This document shows positions 18,573 to 32,047 of a stretch of DNA of 64,000 bases, one piece after another. Position numbers and translations under genes: made by a program. The stretch's first letter is position 1. Each line of letters begins with the position of its first letter. The notes under the pieces were generated by a model that was not told the origin of the DNA, did not search any database, and saw only the letters and a list, made by a program, of their open reading frames with translations. Source of the stretch: Tigriopus japonicus (taxonomy: Eukaryota; Arthropoda; Copepoda; Harpacticoida; Harpacticidae); assembly GCA_010645155.1 (NCBI GenBank), contig JAAGOF010000251.1, forward strand, positions 400,190 through 464,189, given 5' to 3'.

Positions 18573-21500
18573 CTAGAACACAAAAACACAACCAAATTGT
18601 TTCAGACATGACTGACTTACTATGCATGAGATAGTGAAGCATCGAATAAAACAGAGCTTTTATGGAACGTCGACCTAGAAATGGACCCAATTGCGTGACA
18701 ATTTGCGGGAGACTCGAAAGAAGTTCTTTGGACAGCTCCCAGCTCACAAGATCGAGCCAAATGAAAAGAGACAAAGTGGCACAAAAAGGCCCTCAAACGG
18801 TCACAATCAGCCAAGGGCGCGTTTTTTGCCCATGATTTGGTAGATGGATTAGACAAACAGCACCAGATTGATTCGGACAATCACTTTCTCGTTGGTCGCT
18901 CCCTTTTCTCACACTTTTGAGCGGCTTTAAAAGTTGCCGGAACAACAACGCCTTTAGATCGTGAGGTCAATATTTGGTTCAATAATTTTTCAGCTACGTG
19001 TACCGTACGTGAAGCCCTTTCATTTGGCCTTCTGTCCTTTTGTGCTCCCAAGTTCATCAGTTGACCATGATATTCCGGTGTGAGCAGCGATCTCGAGAAC
19101 TTTTTTCATAATGTCAAGTTCTCACGAGCAAAGTTTCGGATTGTTGGCGGTGGTCAACAATGCAGTGCAAAAATGGAACCCTATTAAGAGTTAGGCCTGC
19201 TTGAAGGAAAATCGAGGATCCCTCTTTGATATCGTTTCCTGGAGATTCCGTATTTTTCTGCCACCCAAGAAGATGTAAACAATAACCGAATTGGAATAAA
19301 ACCATTTGTCTTGACTGTTGTCAGTTTCCATTTTTTCCTAGCTTTCTCTGGCGCTTTCTCTGAGCCACAACATTCGCACGAGGAAAAAGTTTTATTGGCC
19401 GCTTTAGTGAGTAGCTCACTGGCCACAAAACTTGGTCCCTCCATTGTACTTCTGAGCTATGACTTGAGTTTTCGGAGCCAAAACAGAAGATACAGTACGT
19501 AGCAACAACAGCGACAACATCAACATAAGCATGGATTGCCGGGAAAAAAGCTGAGCTGAAACTGAAACGTCAAGCCAAGGACCAGAATTCATTTGGAACC
19601 TCTTTCAAGAGCCATGTTACATACATAGTCTAGACCAGGGGTCGGCATCCACTTTTGTGCCAAGGCCCACCAAATTTGTTTACATGTTGTCAGGGGCCCA
19701 CTAAACACTCAATGGTAGGTTCAGGAGCCCACAAATTAACGATAAAAAAGCTTTGGGCCCACGAGTACAGTACTATGGATGTCTCGCGGGCCCACTATTT
19801 TGGACTTTCTCCATAGTTCCTGGACCCACGAAAGACCACCCTTGGGCCGACATGTGGGCCGCGGCCCACCGGTTGCCTACCCCTGGTCTAAACTCTTGAA
19901 AGAGCGCACATTTTATTTGTTGAAATGATCACGGAACTATGAACAATTTAGATATTTTTTCTGATCTTTGGGAGGAACAGTGATCGTTAGAAAACAAGGT
20001 TTTTGAAGCTGTGGAGTGGAGAAAAACACAAGGCTAGCCAAGATTGTTCTTGTTAAGTCAAAAAGACAACTATTTCAGAGTTGCATTTAGATTTGAAGGA
20101 GGAAAGTTCAAACAAAAAATGGAACGACCTCATCAGGTATTCAATGAGGCAATTTGCACAGAACCATTGGTCACATTAAATATACTTTAACAAGCACCTT
20201 GCGCAAAAGGGCAGTAAGGTGTAACAATGTCATTTTGATTTCTTTATTGAATCAATCAATTAACATTTCAAGGTCCTTATCAATGGCATGTGTTGAAAAG
20301 AATAAAGAACAATATTCTAATCATTCTTACCATCGATATCATAAAAAAGTAGCCAGCAACTTCGTTTTTGATCTTTCTCGGAATAAATACACTAGAGGGC
20401 CATAAACGACGACAAGATGGAGTTATCTCTTGACAGCTCAACTTGGAGATATCCATGGTTGGCTTGATGGTGAAGGAACAAGGCCAATTTGACAAAGCGA
20501 TTTCCTCAAGGCAAAATAAACAATGAACAGCAAGTGCACTAGCACTAGCAAGCCAGCCATGAATGATGATGATGATGGCATAAATAAGCCAATTTATTTG
20601 GATTGGTCGAGATTTCCGAGGGAAGTTATTGGTCGGATTCTCGTGCACTGCTTTCACCACAATTGGCATTGACAAAGAGATCCAGCCCAAAAGAAGGCAG
20701 CCTCGAGGCAACGCGGAGTTTTTCACCCGGGAATATTGTTTCGTGGGATTCCCCTACAGTCTAGTTGCCTTGGCGTGTTTATCCTCCGAGTCAATGGGTT
20801 TTCGGGAATAAATTGTCTTTGGGTTCGTTTAGTCAAGACATTAATGAATTCGGTCTTAAATGTGGCATGGTCCATCTCAAGGCCGCAACTTTCCATGGCA
20901 AAGAGCATCCTGTTCCACCATTGGAAGGCAATACAATGGAATGGTCAGAAACTTCATTGAAGATCAAGTCCCATTCGTAAGTGAGGACCTATGGGCTAGA
21001 AATTGGAACAAAAGTGTCGAAACATTCGACTCACGTACGCCGTCAAAAGGCCTCCTTTAGCCATTCAATGTGCATACAAGATCACACCCCAACCTTTCCT
21101 CATCATTGGCTCTCATTCCAATTGGCTCTCTTTCTTCATCCACTCATGAATGAAAGCACTGATCTTCGATGACAATACTTCTCAGTAGGATCTAAGAAAC
21201 TAATCAAGGAGGTATAACTTTCTGTAAAAAGGCTAGGTTGATATGTATCAAAGAGTTCCAAAAGTGCCCAACATCACGGGCCAACTTAGGGTAAAAACGC
21301 ATCTTTTGAATGGAAGTGGTATGACCAAATATGAGCACTCTCCAGCGAGATCGAGTTGAAGTGGAAATAAATTGCTTAGTCATTATTCATTGATATCGAT
21401 AACATGGGATTCAGGCTCAGTCGTGACAAAAATATTTCCTCCCCCAAACCCAAACCAACACTCATTCTTGGAGGAGAAAGGGGGAAATTGGCCAATGGGT

Positions 21501-23028
21501 AATGCATTTCCGGCAAATATTTTGGGTTTTTGCCTTCCGTAAACAACTGTATTAGAATATGAATTACAGGTTGTGGCCTTGCTTGCGTGCCAATGATGGC
21601 ACATTATGACCTTTTCAAGATAGGAGAAAAAGAGGTTGCCATGAATGGCAGGCCAAAATCCATGACAAACGGCAATGAGTTTATGTACCGAAGTGCTCTT
21701 AGTTTCATTGCACCTGTTTCATCCCAAATTCTCAAACTCATCGTAGTGGACATTTCTCATCATTTAGCGAAAAATGCATCCTAGATTACACAGCAGGTAG
21801 AAAACTTTCACAACAACAACATCAACATCAACATCATCCAACTTCATCTTGGGATAAATCACAAATTTGCAAACTCGAACGAGGGTCCATAAAATTGGAG
21901 CACCCGACATTATTCGCAGAGACCTCTTTGTTGTTGATGCTGGATTTGAATGCATGAAAGAGCATCAAGCCAATTTTGGAACAGTTCCAATTTTCAATTC
22001 TGGAACTGGCTTTTATGATCAAGAACACCTATCCTTGTACTTCATTGGGCTTTTGGTGACAGGGGCAGGTTATTTTTTTTAGACCTCCATTTCACGACAT
22101 TCGCCAGCAAGGATATTCTGAGCTCTACGTAAAGAGAGGAAAAGGTTGCAAAACACATTACACTTTGGTGCACTTTCTGTGCAAAAAAAGGCTCTCGTTC
22201 TCGCTTTCACTCGATAATAATGTTCTTGGAACATTCAATCTCCTGACTATATTTACAAAATGTAGCACACTCTAAAAACAAAACTAGCAAAGAAGAAACT
22301 AGATTAGTAAGACTTTGTTGGTATTGGATTTGGACTCAGTGGGATTATTATGTTCCACTTGGAACTTTCATTCAAGCTCCAACCATTGCGCTGATCCTGG
22401 AGACAACCTCATTTCGTTTGCCACATCCAACCTTTGGAACACTCTTTTATCGATCCTAATGGTGTAATTCCATTCAAAACGCCCCTGTCAATTGCAGGAA
22501 CGAGTTGACCGTTTCAGGGTTGCCTATCTTTGGGTGCATGTTATAAACTATTGTCAAGAGTTTATACAAGGGACCCTGAAGATTGCTCTTAAGTTAATGA
22601 CAGTCCAATATGGTGTCTCATCTCTATTGCGGATCTATTAAGAAAAGGGTAAGCGCTCCAGTAATGCGTATTGCGTCTGTCATTGCAGCAGTGTTAACTC
22701 ATCTCGCACCCAAATTGTGGAGAAGGATTCTGCCCTTAATCCCCAGAGGTTTCTATTGCTTTCAATTTGTAGAGGCTCTACCATCCTTAAACTTTGCGTC
22801 AATTCAGCCTGATCCCAATCAAATCTGGACGTGATTCAGCCTTTTCTTTTCCTTCAAACATCCTAGTATTTCCCTATCCCAATTTGGAAGTGTTAATTTA
22901 TGTGTGGAGTTCCTCCGGAAAGTTGCTTCTCGAGGAAAAAGTTGGTTCACACCCAGAAAGTTCGACGGCTCCTCGCTTCGAAAAGTCACCGTCACTACGA
23001 GTTCCATCTATTCAGCCTTTTATCTTAC
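18573..23028. other. Intron between exons 7 and 8
   Basis: About 4.5 kb with GT-AG ends. It contains the hAT-type element at 19636-19885. No other gene is recognised in it on either strand. Confidence 0.7.
19636..19885. mobile_element. hAT-type miniature element, 250 bp
   Basis: Ends CAGGGGTCGGCATCC and GGTTGCCTACCCCTG are inverted repeats of the widespread hAT terminus CAGGGGTCGGCAACC. They are flanked by an 8-bp duplication with one mismatch (gtctagac at 19628-19635, gtctaaac at 19886-19893). The interior is rich in GGGCCCAC. It has no coding capacity. It lies in an intron of the adhesion gene, with relatives at 470-709 and 7325-7448. Confidence 0.9.
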
Positions 23029-23188
23029 CTGATGATAGGGTTGGATCTGACGATAGAGCAAGCGATATTCTTCAATGGGCGAATAGCTATCCACGGTCCA
23101 CGTGAGTAGATAACTTTCGCGACCCCCAGCCTCTGGTAAGGATCTGAACACTGCTGGGGTGGGACGTCCATGGACCTCGATGTGTTTC
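23029..23188 (-). CDS. klg-like: Adhesion gene exon 7: first half of the FN3 domain
   Basis: The acceptor tttcaattctag precedes a single base that completes the Lys codon left open by exon 6 (phase 2), and the donor CAG|GTAAGA is in phase 0. It encodes KHIEVHGRPTPAVF, the link from Ig3 to FN3, then SYLLTWTVDSYSPIEEYRLL. The W-x-V-x-S-x-x-P-I-x-E-Y-x-L-x-Y-R pattern is the B-C strand region of the klingon-type FN3 domain. A longer overlapping minus-strand frame here is a shadow. Confidence 0.9.
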
Positions 23189-26100
23189 CTAGAATTGAAA
23201 TGGAAATCAACCTTGAAAAAGGGGCACCGAGCTCAATTGCCCATGAGGAACACCAAGGCGTTCCCAAGATATTTCTGTTTTTCTTTATCCCTTTTTCTGC
23301 CTTCTTCAGACTTGTCTTTTCCTCCTCTTCACTTTTCTCTCGAGAGAAAAAAAGAATAAGTGAAAATGGAAATCTGTTTTCAAGGCCAATTGAACGTGGG
23401 TTGGCGGTGCAAAGTCCCCCTTGGGACGGAAAGAGGAACGACGACGTGGAAGAAGATGTACTGAATCGGCTAAAAAGAAGGCCATTGTTGCGACTTTGGG
23501 CTACACACATCGAATCTGCTTGAAAAAGGCTTGAAAAGAAGCCGCCAAATCAGAATTGGACACACTCCCCTGGCCTACGTACGAAGAAAAGTCTTTTGAA
23601 AGGACTCACTAGTCTCAATGGACCGCTTCTAATTACTTTGGGATGTTTGGAACAAAAGTTTCCCTTAACGACCTTCAGAGCGTCAGTTTAAGTTCCACAG
23701 GTCAAAAAGTCTTGATCGCATTTAAAGTACGACAATGTGGAAATGAGCCGGATGTAAATAAGACCATGTGCTGAAATATGGCTCATGTCCTTCTCGGAAA
23801 GGAGCATATTCAGCTAGACAGAAAATTGGCAAAGCCAAAAAATGCCAATAAATGGCGCACTTATTTTCCGGCCAATTGCCAGAAGGCAATAGAAGATAAC
23901 GCACAGTATGTGCCACTATTCAGATCCCTGGTTGTAATTGTGTTTGAGATACAAATTAGGAGAAGGCTTCCTAGGAATGCCATATGTGTCCGGTAACAAG
24001 GATAATATACGATAGTGTCCAGTCCAATTTCCACAATCCTTTGCCCCCTTTCTTCCCTTACAAAAAGAACCACCGAGGGTTTAATGCCCAATTCTCTCCA
24101 TCCCCCTCTAAGTCTCAGACAGTCGTTTCTTGGGTTTTTTTACCCTCTGCAAAACAAACACTGGATGGAATCATTGACCTCTTTGCTTGGTACCAATTTG
24201 GAGACCGCCTTGGAAAGAAATTCCTTATTTTCGCTCTCAGGCTTGTCGATGAACGTCTGAATGTTCAGGGTCGCCACCCATAATTTACTATTGGTGTGAT
24301 GGCTCAATAACCCCTTGAGGTTTCATGAGCGATCATAACGATGTGCTAGACACTAAATGAAGCGTGGTTATTGGGTTGGAACGAGTGTCAATAGAACGAA
24401 GCCAAACATTAACAGAGTTCTCCTACACGTGATGAATCGTAAGAGCAATTATCTATAATGAAAAAACATGATTTATGGATCACACTACACGATCCGAGGA
24501 ATAATTACACATAAAGGGGTTAAAAAGTGGCAGTGGTTTTTATATCCCAGTACACGCTTAGTCATCTCGAACGTAAAAAATCGAATATGCACACTCACTT
24601 TATGGCCAGCCATTAAGATATGAGATGCGGAAGAAAAACCTTTCCAGTTTATGACTTAACCCTAAATCTGGAGTATTTATATTGCCAGGCTACTACTAAT
24701 TATGTTGGCATGAGTTGTGTTGAAGGGTCCTTGTTTCAAAGTGCCTCATGACGTAACTCTAATTGGACACTAAAATTCGACGTCTCCATTCACAGGCTTT
24801 CCAAAAATCGAGATGGTTGAGACTCCAAACTCCGAACGTAATAATGGCTCCCATATCACCCGTTGAGAAGATGGACTGCATACGAATACTACACAAGGGA
24901 AGTTCATCAATCTAGACCACTTTTGAACACAAAGCAGGAGTGTCACTCCTATTCCTGGTTGAGTGGCCACGTGTGCGTCGTCGGTTCTCTTTCTCTCTAG
25001 GACCAATATGGGGTCCCCACATTCAAAGAAGACATTAAAAATCCAGCTTACCGACGACAGCCCTCGCCTACAAATTGGCCCTCCATATTTAACGATACCA
25101 AACGCGTCTCATTTGAAATGTATCAAACGTTGATAAGACCGAGTAAGAAGAGAATAGAGGGCGCTGACTAACAAGGTAATCCAACGTGTTCGTCAGTGTG
25201 AACGTCTCTGGTTGCCGAGAACTCATAAAAGAGTTGACGTATGCGAAGGAATGATTTCGGAGCAACCAAAACAAGGGTGGTGGAAATAAAAAAGTTTCTC
25301 TCCCTTTCTCCATTTCCATCCCGAGCCTTTGATGGACACACATCGCACACACCACGACTATTTCTCGTACTTCTCCACCCGGAGAAACAGAAGAAAGTCG
25401 ACGAAAAAGAGATAGAAGACCCAGAAAAAAGTTTTCACCGCATGTGTTAATGGACTTTTTCGAGCTCTTTTCCGTTCATTCTCAAGTCAGTGTCTTTCGT
25501 GCTCATAGTCGCACTCACTTGGTGGGTCTGAGGCTCTCATCGGAACATTTCCCAGTGCCAAAAGTCGTTCTGTGGGAGGACCTTCTCGTTCTCCTGACAT
25601 TCTTGTCAAGTTGAGTCATCGTGCTCCGATACCTTCGCACAATGAGATGAGTAATGCACTATGTAAACCAGATGGACCAACACATATATATTCCTATAAG
25701 TTGGAATATCGTTTCAAACCCTAGCTCAGCAGTATTTGCAAGTTTGCGAGCTTGTATGGAGACTAGTTTTGGGAGAAGAAAAAAGGGCTTTTTGGGGCGG
25801 ATCCTTGCCGCTTCCTGGCACAAATCGAGAAATAGAATCCAAGAAAAGGTTTTAGGACCCAACATGTGAGATAGAGAGAAGGGGGATTCGAGTACAAATT
25901 AGAGCTGTTCTGTGCACTCTGATCCGCAATTTTTCATTCTCTCTGTGTTGACTCCCCTTTTTTTGTTTGGTGCTCTAGTCTCTTTTGTATTGTCGGTCAA
26001 ACTGAATTTGAAAGCGGAAAACAAATCACATGATCCCCGAACAATCTCTCTCTTTCACCCAAAAGGTTCGAGGATAACCTATATCCGATCCTTACATTCA

Positions 26101-28700
26101 AACTCCCCAGGAAGGAAAAAACGCAAGAATGGAATGGTAAATTGTCCGCCACCCTGATTAGAGCATTAAAATGAACAAAGACCGATGACTCGATTGAGCC
26201 TCGAGTCTCGTTCCACAAAGAATCCAACTAGGGGAGATGTTAACTTAAGATAGAGTGTGCATTCAAGGGTAAACGTCGTACAGGGTTGCTAACTAGTCCC
26301 TTTGACTTTTCCAATACATAAAGTACTCAAAAGAATGTGCCCTCAAAAGGCAACCTTTGACTCTGAAACCCCTTGGTGTGAAATGAACAAGACGGCAACA
26401 CTGATGCCACCTCAAAATGAGACGGTGGTCCAAGATGCAGCAAATTGGAGTAATAAGTCACACTTGAGGAAAAGGGGGTGCCAGTTGTGGCTCCACTTCT
26501 ATCCCGTCCTTCTTCTACAGGGTCGCTGTTCTAGTCGTTATCTATTGTGAACCGAGGCAGATGGTTTTCGGCATTCGGTGAGTAAACGGACGGCAGGGTA
26601 GGAAACTAGGGGTTGAAGAGGGGGTAAGCATTTGTCAAGATTTTGATTTCCCTCTGTCTGATCCTGCAATGCGACATGACCAAAAGTGGTTGGGCGCCAA
26701 TTCTGTTCTGAGAACTGGAAGAGAGAGAGAGAGAACGCCCGTATTTGATGCAAGCGAGTAGGACTGTTTTCAAATCATTACCCCACGACAACCTCAGAAA
26801 GTTCTGAGGTCTGAGATTTAACAAGAATAAATAGGTTGTCACAAAGACAAGGGCGATGAAGAATAGACGTCCACTTCCGCCACAATGATCACAGCTTGAA
26901 GGTTGTGTTCGACACCACCGTGGTTGCCTATGTAAATGAAGTGGTTTCGAGCGAAAGACTGAAGAAGAGAGGCTTCAAAATCTATTCAAACTCTGTCCTT
27001 GACAGAAATGGTGGCAACTCTTGGGATCTCTTTCTCTCTTTCGATCCCTGAGAACGAGCGGAGACACAATTCAAAACGAAATAGAAGTCATAAACATCGA
27101 CAACAGAGAAGAGTCTCGGTGAACCATCTTCTTTTTCCTCCGTTTTTTTCTTGGCTCACGTAGTGAAACTTAACGAGGCGAGAGATTTTGGGATTAATCA
27201 TTTCAGTTGCTTCCAACGAATAATCTCGGGAGAGTTCTAGCCATGCCTGCTTTAAGAATGGTAACCATACCAACGACGTGAATTGCACAAGGTCTCTCCT
27301 ATTGAGTCTCGACCACAATGACGATGGTTGAAATCGTCGATCTAGATCGGAATCAAGTCGTTGGAACGAACCTGGGATCACTCGGTGGTTTGGCGAAGGC
27401 GGTTTTTGAAGAAGAAAGTGTTCCCATTTGTCGCCGAGGAAAAATGAAAAATTCTCCAGAATGAATGAAGTCTGGGAAATGCGCGATGTTTATCAGTTCC
27501 AAGATAGAGAAGAAAAACTTCCTCGTCGTTGGGGAGCAGACTGATGCCAACAAATGCAATCGTGCCAAAAATATGGTGGTGGTGTATCCCTCGACAGACC
27601 GACAGAGACAAACAAACACACTCTCACGTATGTGTATGCAAATGTCTCTCTCTCAATTGGGTTCCAAGTTTGAAATGGCACTCGCTTCCACGAAATTAAC
27701 TCCTCCTCCTCTGCTATTTTGAAGACAAGACAGATTCACGTGTCACGAATTCAAAATCCTGTCAGAAGGCCCCCCATTTGACGACAATACAACGACAACT
27801 CGAGTTCTCTCTCCCCACCTTCCAACTTGTTGGCCTAATGGCATTGCCCATTATTGCTCGCTTGGGTGTTGGTGTAAATCTGGAAACCTAACTGCATTGT
27901 CATATTAAGAAGAGACAATGACCAGGGATTGTAGGTAAAAATGTCACAAACAAAACGGTCACAGGTAAGTAGGTCACCAGGAAAAAAGGTCACAGGGAAA
28001 AACGGTCTCAGTGAAAAATCAGTTTTCCATGAATATTATTGTGTTCCAACCGGAATTTCTCAGAATCCCATGGGCAGATCTCGTAAGAAGGGTGTAATTT
28101 TGACTCCACAGGGGTGAGGGAAAACCCTCCTCCATGGTTTGCCGGATCCGGGGTGGGTTGGGACCATTTTCCTAAAAAAAGTGGGGATTGACTTTTGAGA
28201 CCTTTGCCTTGGCATAATTTTGTTCCAACCGGTAAATCTTAGGGTCCCATGATACCAGGGTCCGTGGGTTCACCCCCTTGGAACCTCAAGGGAAGCTGCG
28301 TTGGTTTGTGACCTTTTAACTGTGACTTATTTTTTTATGACCTTTTTACCTTGTAACCTATTTACCGCGGGCCGTCCCAGGAGTAGAGGAAAAATGAAAT
28401 AAAAGGAGCTTATTTACCTACGGCGGTCCAGACTGGCGCATTTGCACATGTGAAGCGTAATTTAAAAAACGTAAAATAATGCAAACGCACAATGCATTAA
28501 TGAACAACAGTTGAACAATTTTCAGGAAAGGAGTTTGAAACTGGGAACGATTGAAATGAAATTCGAAAAAATGGACTCATTCCAGGTTGATAAGCTTTGA
28601 TAACTTATGTTTCCTCTCGTCCCATGTGGCTGCTGGCACGCGTGGAACAATTGGACCCACTTGCGTCTCCAAGGAAGAGTCTGACAATTATCTCACTCAC
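23189..28700. other. Intron between exons 6 and 7
   Basis: About 5.5 kb with GT-AG ends. It carries the inverted-repeat element at 27922-28381. No other gene is recognised. Confidence 0.7.
27922..28381. mobile_element. Probable miniature element with GGTCAC-rich ends
   Basis: The left end starts CCAGGGATTGTAGGTAAAAA and the right end, reverse complemented, starts CCTGGGACGGCCCGCGGTAA. Both continue into tandem-like GGTCACAGG/GGTCACAAA units spaced about 17-20 bp apart (left 27950-28010, right 28300-28360). The overall form is a non-autonomous element with degenerate inverted ends. No clear target duplication was found, so family and borders are tentative. Confidence 0.5.
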
Positions 28701-28858
28701 TTGAAGGTTCCTAATGAGTTCTCCGCGACGCAGGAATAGTTTCCGAAGTCCATTCCCGAGCGGATAGAGTTGAGGATGAGTGTGTAGCGATTGGCTCGAC
28801 TTGTCATGCGGATCGTGTCCGTGGGATCCAACAACATGCTGTTCTTGTACCATCTCAC
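28701..28858 (-). CDS. klg-like: Adhesion gene exon 6: second half of Ig domain 3
   Basis: The acceptor gttccttttaag is in phase 0 and the donor AA|GTGAGTGAG is in phase 2. It encodes VRWYKNSMLLDPTDTIRM, a central stretch RYTLILNSIRSGMDFGNYSC and AENSLGTF. The Trp of the C strand and the D-x-G-x-Y-x-C motif of the F strand are both present. The NYS just before the cysteine is a possible N-glycosylation site. The run LLDPTD...YTLI...DFGNYSCVAENSLG is characteristic of the third Ig of klingon-type proteins. Confidence 0.92.
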
Positions 28859-31800
28859 CTTAAAAGGAACACAAGGAGAAACTAGATACAGAGGGGCAAT
28901 CTATGATAATGAACATTGAGGGCTCGAGACGTGACATTTTTTACAAACACACTTAATTACTGTTTTTTGAAGGGGGTACTTTGGACGAAAGAATGGATAG
29001 GGAACATCCTCATTTCCAACCTGGATCACTTTTAATGACGTCAAAAGGAACGTCCCTATGGCCATGATTTTTTTCTACTATACTTCAGTTTTAGAACCAA
29101 CCAAGAACTGCCCAAACAATACCGAGCACAATCACAAAAAAGTTTCGGGACAGCCGGAAGCAATGGTCCAATTGCAAATGAGATATACAGTACACGATTG
29201 GGCTGCCTGTTCCTACCCATTTTGAGAAGGGTGAACTCGTGGAGTGACCAAGGGAGGATTGGAAGCAAAACCATCTTTGTCTCTCGGAATTCAAGGGAAA
29301 GAGGGTCTAGAGTTCCCTAGGACACAGAGGAATTGTTCCAAGAGCAAATCAGGGGGCACTTTAGTCTGTTCCTGGCTGATTTAGCCCGCGACAAAATGAG
29401 TTGTATGTGCTACGCATGCCAATATGCCAGAGAAAGAAGAAGAGGAAGAGTCCCTGTAAGTGCTCTCCGGCAGCGCGATAAAATGTGATACAGAAATGGA
29501 TACACCCCACTTACTATTAGGGTACAATGTGAATAGTGAATGGGTGGTTTTAGCCCAACAACCATGTTGGGGACTTCCAAGCGGAGATGAGGGAGGAATA
29601 ATGATTTGCATTTTGGAGGCTTCCTGGGGCTGAGGCCATTCCCCTGATAAAAGTGGGGGTTGGAAGGGGTCGTGGTCAAGTGTAGAGTGAGGGTATCATA
29701 TTTTCGAATGTTAATCATGTTTTCGTAGGCTCAGGTTTCCTTGCCAATTTGGACAAGAAAGTGGGTTACTTTTAACCTAGTCTTGGGACATTTATGGAAA
29801 AATGATCATTACCTCAACAAACTATTTTGACATACTCTTTGTAGAGTCTTTCTAGGACGACCTCTTGTGCTGTTTTACTTTTTGAAAAGTGCTCTACTCT
29901 TGATCTTGATCTTTGAAGAAGAGTTCGTGGATATGGAGGCAGTGAGGAGAGGAAGTTTTTAAACGTTGTGTGTAGACATGAAGAGCCTCCATTGAGCTCT
30001 TGTTTGCAGTGGAAATTGAGTGGAACTTGTAAAGTTGTGAGAGAAGAGTTTGGCATTTCAACGAGTCAACACGAGAGCATCTTCTTTTTATTTTTCAAGG
30101 TTTGCTAGGAAAGAGGGGGCAAAGTTTCAAACTGTTTCATCTCACCATTTCGACCAAGTGAGACGGAGATTTCAGATTGGACCAAGAAACTGGAACCAAG
30201 TTCACTGAAGGTCGAAATATCGGACAGAGAACATGAATCCCTCGACCGTTATTCTATGCGGGTCTTTGGGAGTCTTTGAGCCAAAGTTTTGCCTGGTAAA
30301 GCATGCGTCGACAGATCCGCGAGATGGGCATAAATCAACATTCAGCCATTCCAAGCGATGTGTCCAAGGGGTTCGTGTTTCATCCTGTTTGCTAATCCTG
30401 ACCTTTAGTGCTAAAAATCTTGTTAAGTGAGTCCATTATAGATCAAATGGCTGAGAGCCCTTTTCCACTTTCCCTCTTCGGATCACGAATCAACGCGATG
30501 GATGCTCTCAGACAAGGTTCAAAGAATTCAAGATCAGATTCCTTCGCTCGTGTTCCAACCCCGCGTTCCAGATTTTTTCCACGTCTAACGATGAGGTCCT
30601 CCTCGGAATGGAAACATATTTCCCCTTCGATATCCACTAACAAAACTGTTCCCTCATTGGACAAACCTCAGGTATCGCCCCAACGTGTGTTCAGTTCCCA
30701 AAAGTTGGCTATCCCTACAGTGTTCCAGGGGTGTTTGAAGGCAAGTAAAGGGACCATTTCAGGAGTTTCCCTTGGGGCTACATAACCAGACACGACCGGG
30801 AAGCTCATCGGTTTCATCGCCAAGTGGGGATGGGTCGCATTGAGCAAAATCACAGTTGGAACAAGCCAAGAATCTCAAAAGAAGCCCCGAGCCCCAAACT
30901 TCGCTTCGAACAACCAACCCTCAGTTCCACATGATCCAATATTGCTCGGTTTGCAGTTGGACGGGAATGCGACACATTAATGATTTAAAAGCGTCTACCC
31001 TCCTTTGAAACTCCAGACAAAATCTTGTTAATGTCCATTTTTTACGAACAATTCGATTTGACTGATGGTCCAACTTTGTGTCATTTCTACGTGATCCCAG
31101 TTAAACAGATGCTCCCTTTCCCTCTAGAAAGAGGTAAAAACAGGTCTGCTAAAGGAATTTAAGTCATATTCCCTAACTTTGAGTATGAAGAAGAAGCTAG
31201 GTAAATGCGAAGGAAGGTGAAACGAAAGAGCCCTTGAGATGATGCATTAATAAAGTATGCTTAGTAATGGACGGTCCTTTTTTGTTGTATGAGTGTTCTC
31301 TCGTTCCATCAAGTCAGTCAAAGCCCCTCCAGACAATATCATCATCCAGTTCATTCCACACCCAAAAGGAGAGTGAGTGAGTGAGTAAGTAGTAGTGAGC
31401 CACTCATGACCTCACTTTCGATGGTCTGATCCTCTTTCTCTAACACGGACGGCTGAATTCATTTGGGGTCAATAATGGCCAGAGTGCAGACAGGGGTCAT
31501 CCAAATGATTAACATTCTCATGCAAAGGGGATCTTTGAAGAGATGATGGAGAGCATTCCTCCATTTTACCTCTAATAGGAAATGATCCACGTTCTTTGAA
31601 GGCATGTTTGATAACGAGTCAACTCAGGGTGACTGAATTTGCTTTAAAGTATTTGGTAAGAACTCGGCTCCATTAATGGCCAAAACTGCAAAGCCACAAA
31701 AAAGAATGGCTTGTTTTCTCACTGGTTCATGTTGTTTGGGCATTTGTGATTTCTTTTTCATTTTTCTTGTGAAGAAAAGCAGCCTTGGCAGAAAAGAAGG

Positions 31801-31949
31801 AAAAGAATGGCAGGAGGGAGATAGATAGAGTATCCTGGTGAATACATTTTGGCTAATGAAATCATAAGAAAAGATATGGAAAGGAGGCCCAATTCAGGGT
31901 CAACAACTGGGACGTACTCAATCTTGTAGGTAGGAATATGTGTACTTAC
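28859..31949. other. Intron between exons 5 and 6
   Basis: About 3.1 kb with GT-AG ends. No repeat element or gene recognised. Confidence 0.65.
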
Positions 31950-32047
31950 TTTGGGCGTGGGGTTCCCATGGATCAAGCAGGTCAAATGAGCTTCTTTGTT
32001 GTCTCCGGAATGGACCCGGTCAGTCTCGAGCTCGATTTCAGGAGGAT
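31950..32047 (-). CDS. klg-like: Adhesion gene exon 5: first half of Ig domain 3
   Basis: The acceptor tattttgcag is followed by AT, completing a Tyr codon started by exon 4 (phase 1). The donor AAA|GTAAGT is a perfect consensus in phase 0. It encodes (Y)PPEIELETDRVHSGDNKEA and HLTCLIHGNPTPK. The PPEI start and the L-T-C of the B strand mark the third Ig domain. It is only 98 bp long and has an internal in-frame ATG that is an artefact if read as a start. Confidence 0.92.

Noticed and set aside
20280..20726. 148-codon minus-strand frame with hydrophobic stretches
   Set aside because: It lies inside the intron between exons 7 and 8, and the hydrophobic residues come from AT-rich simple sequence. 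No family resemblance is seen.
23025..23510. 161-codon minus-strand frame
   Set aside because: It covers FN3 exon 7 in a different frame. The spliced exon frame carries the domain motifs, so this one is a shadow.
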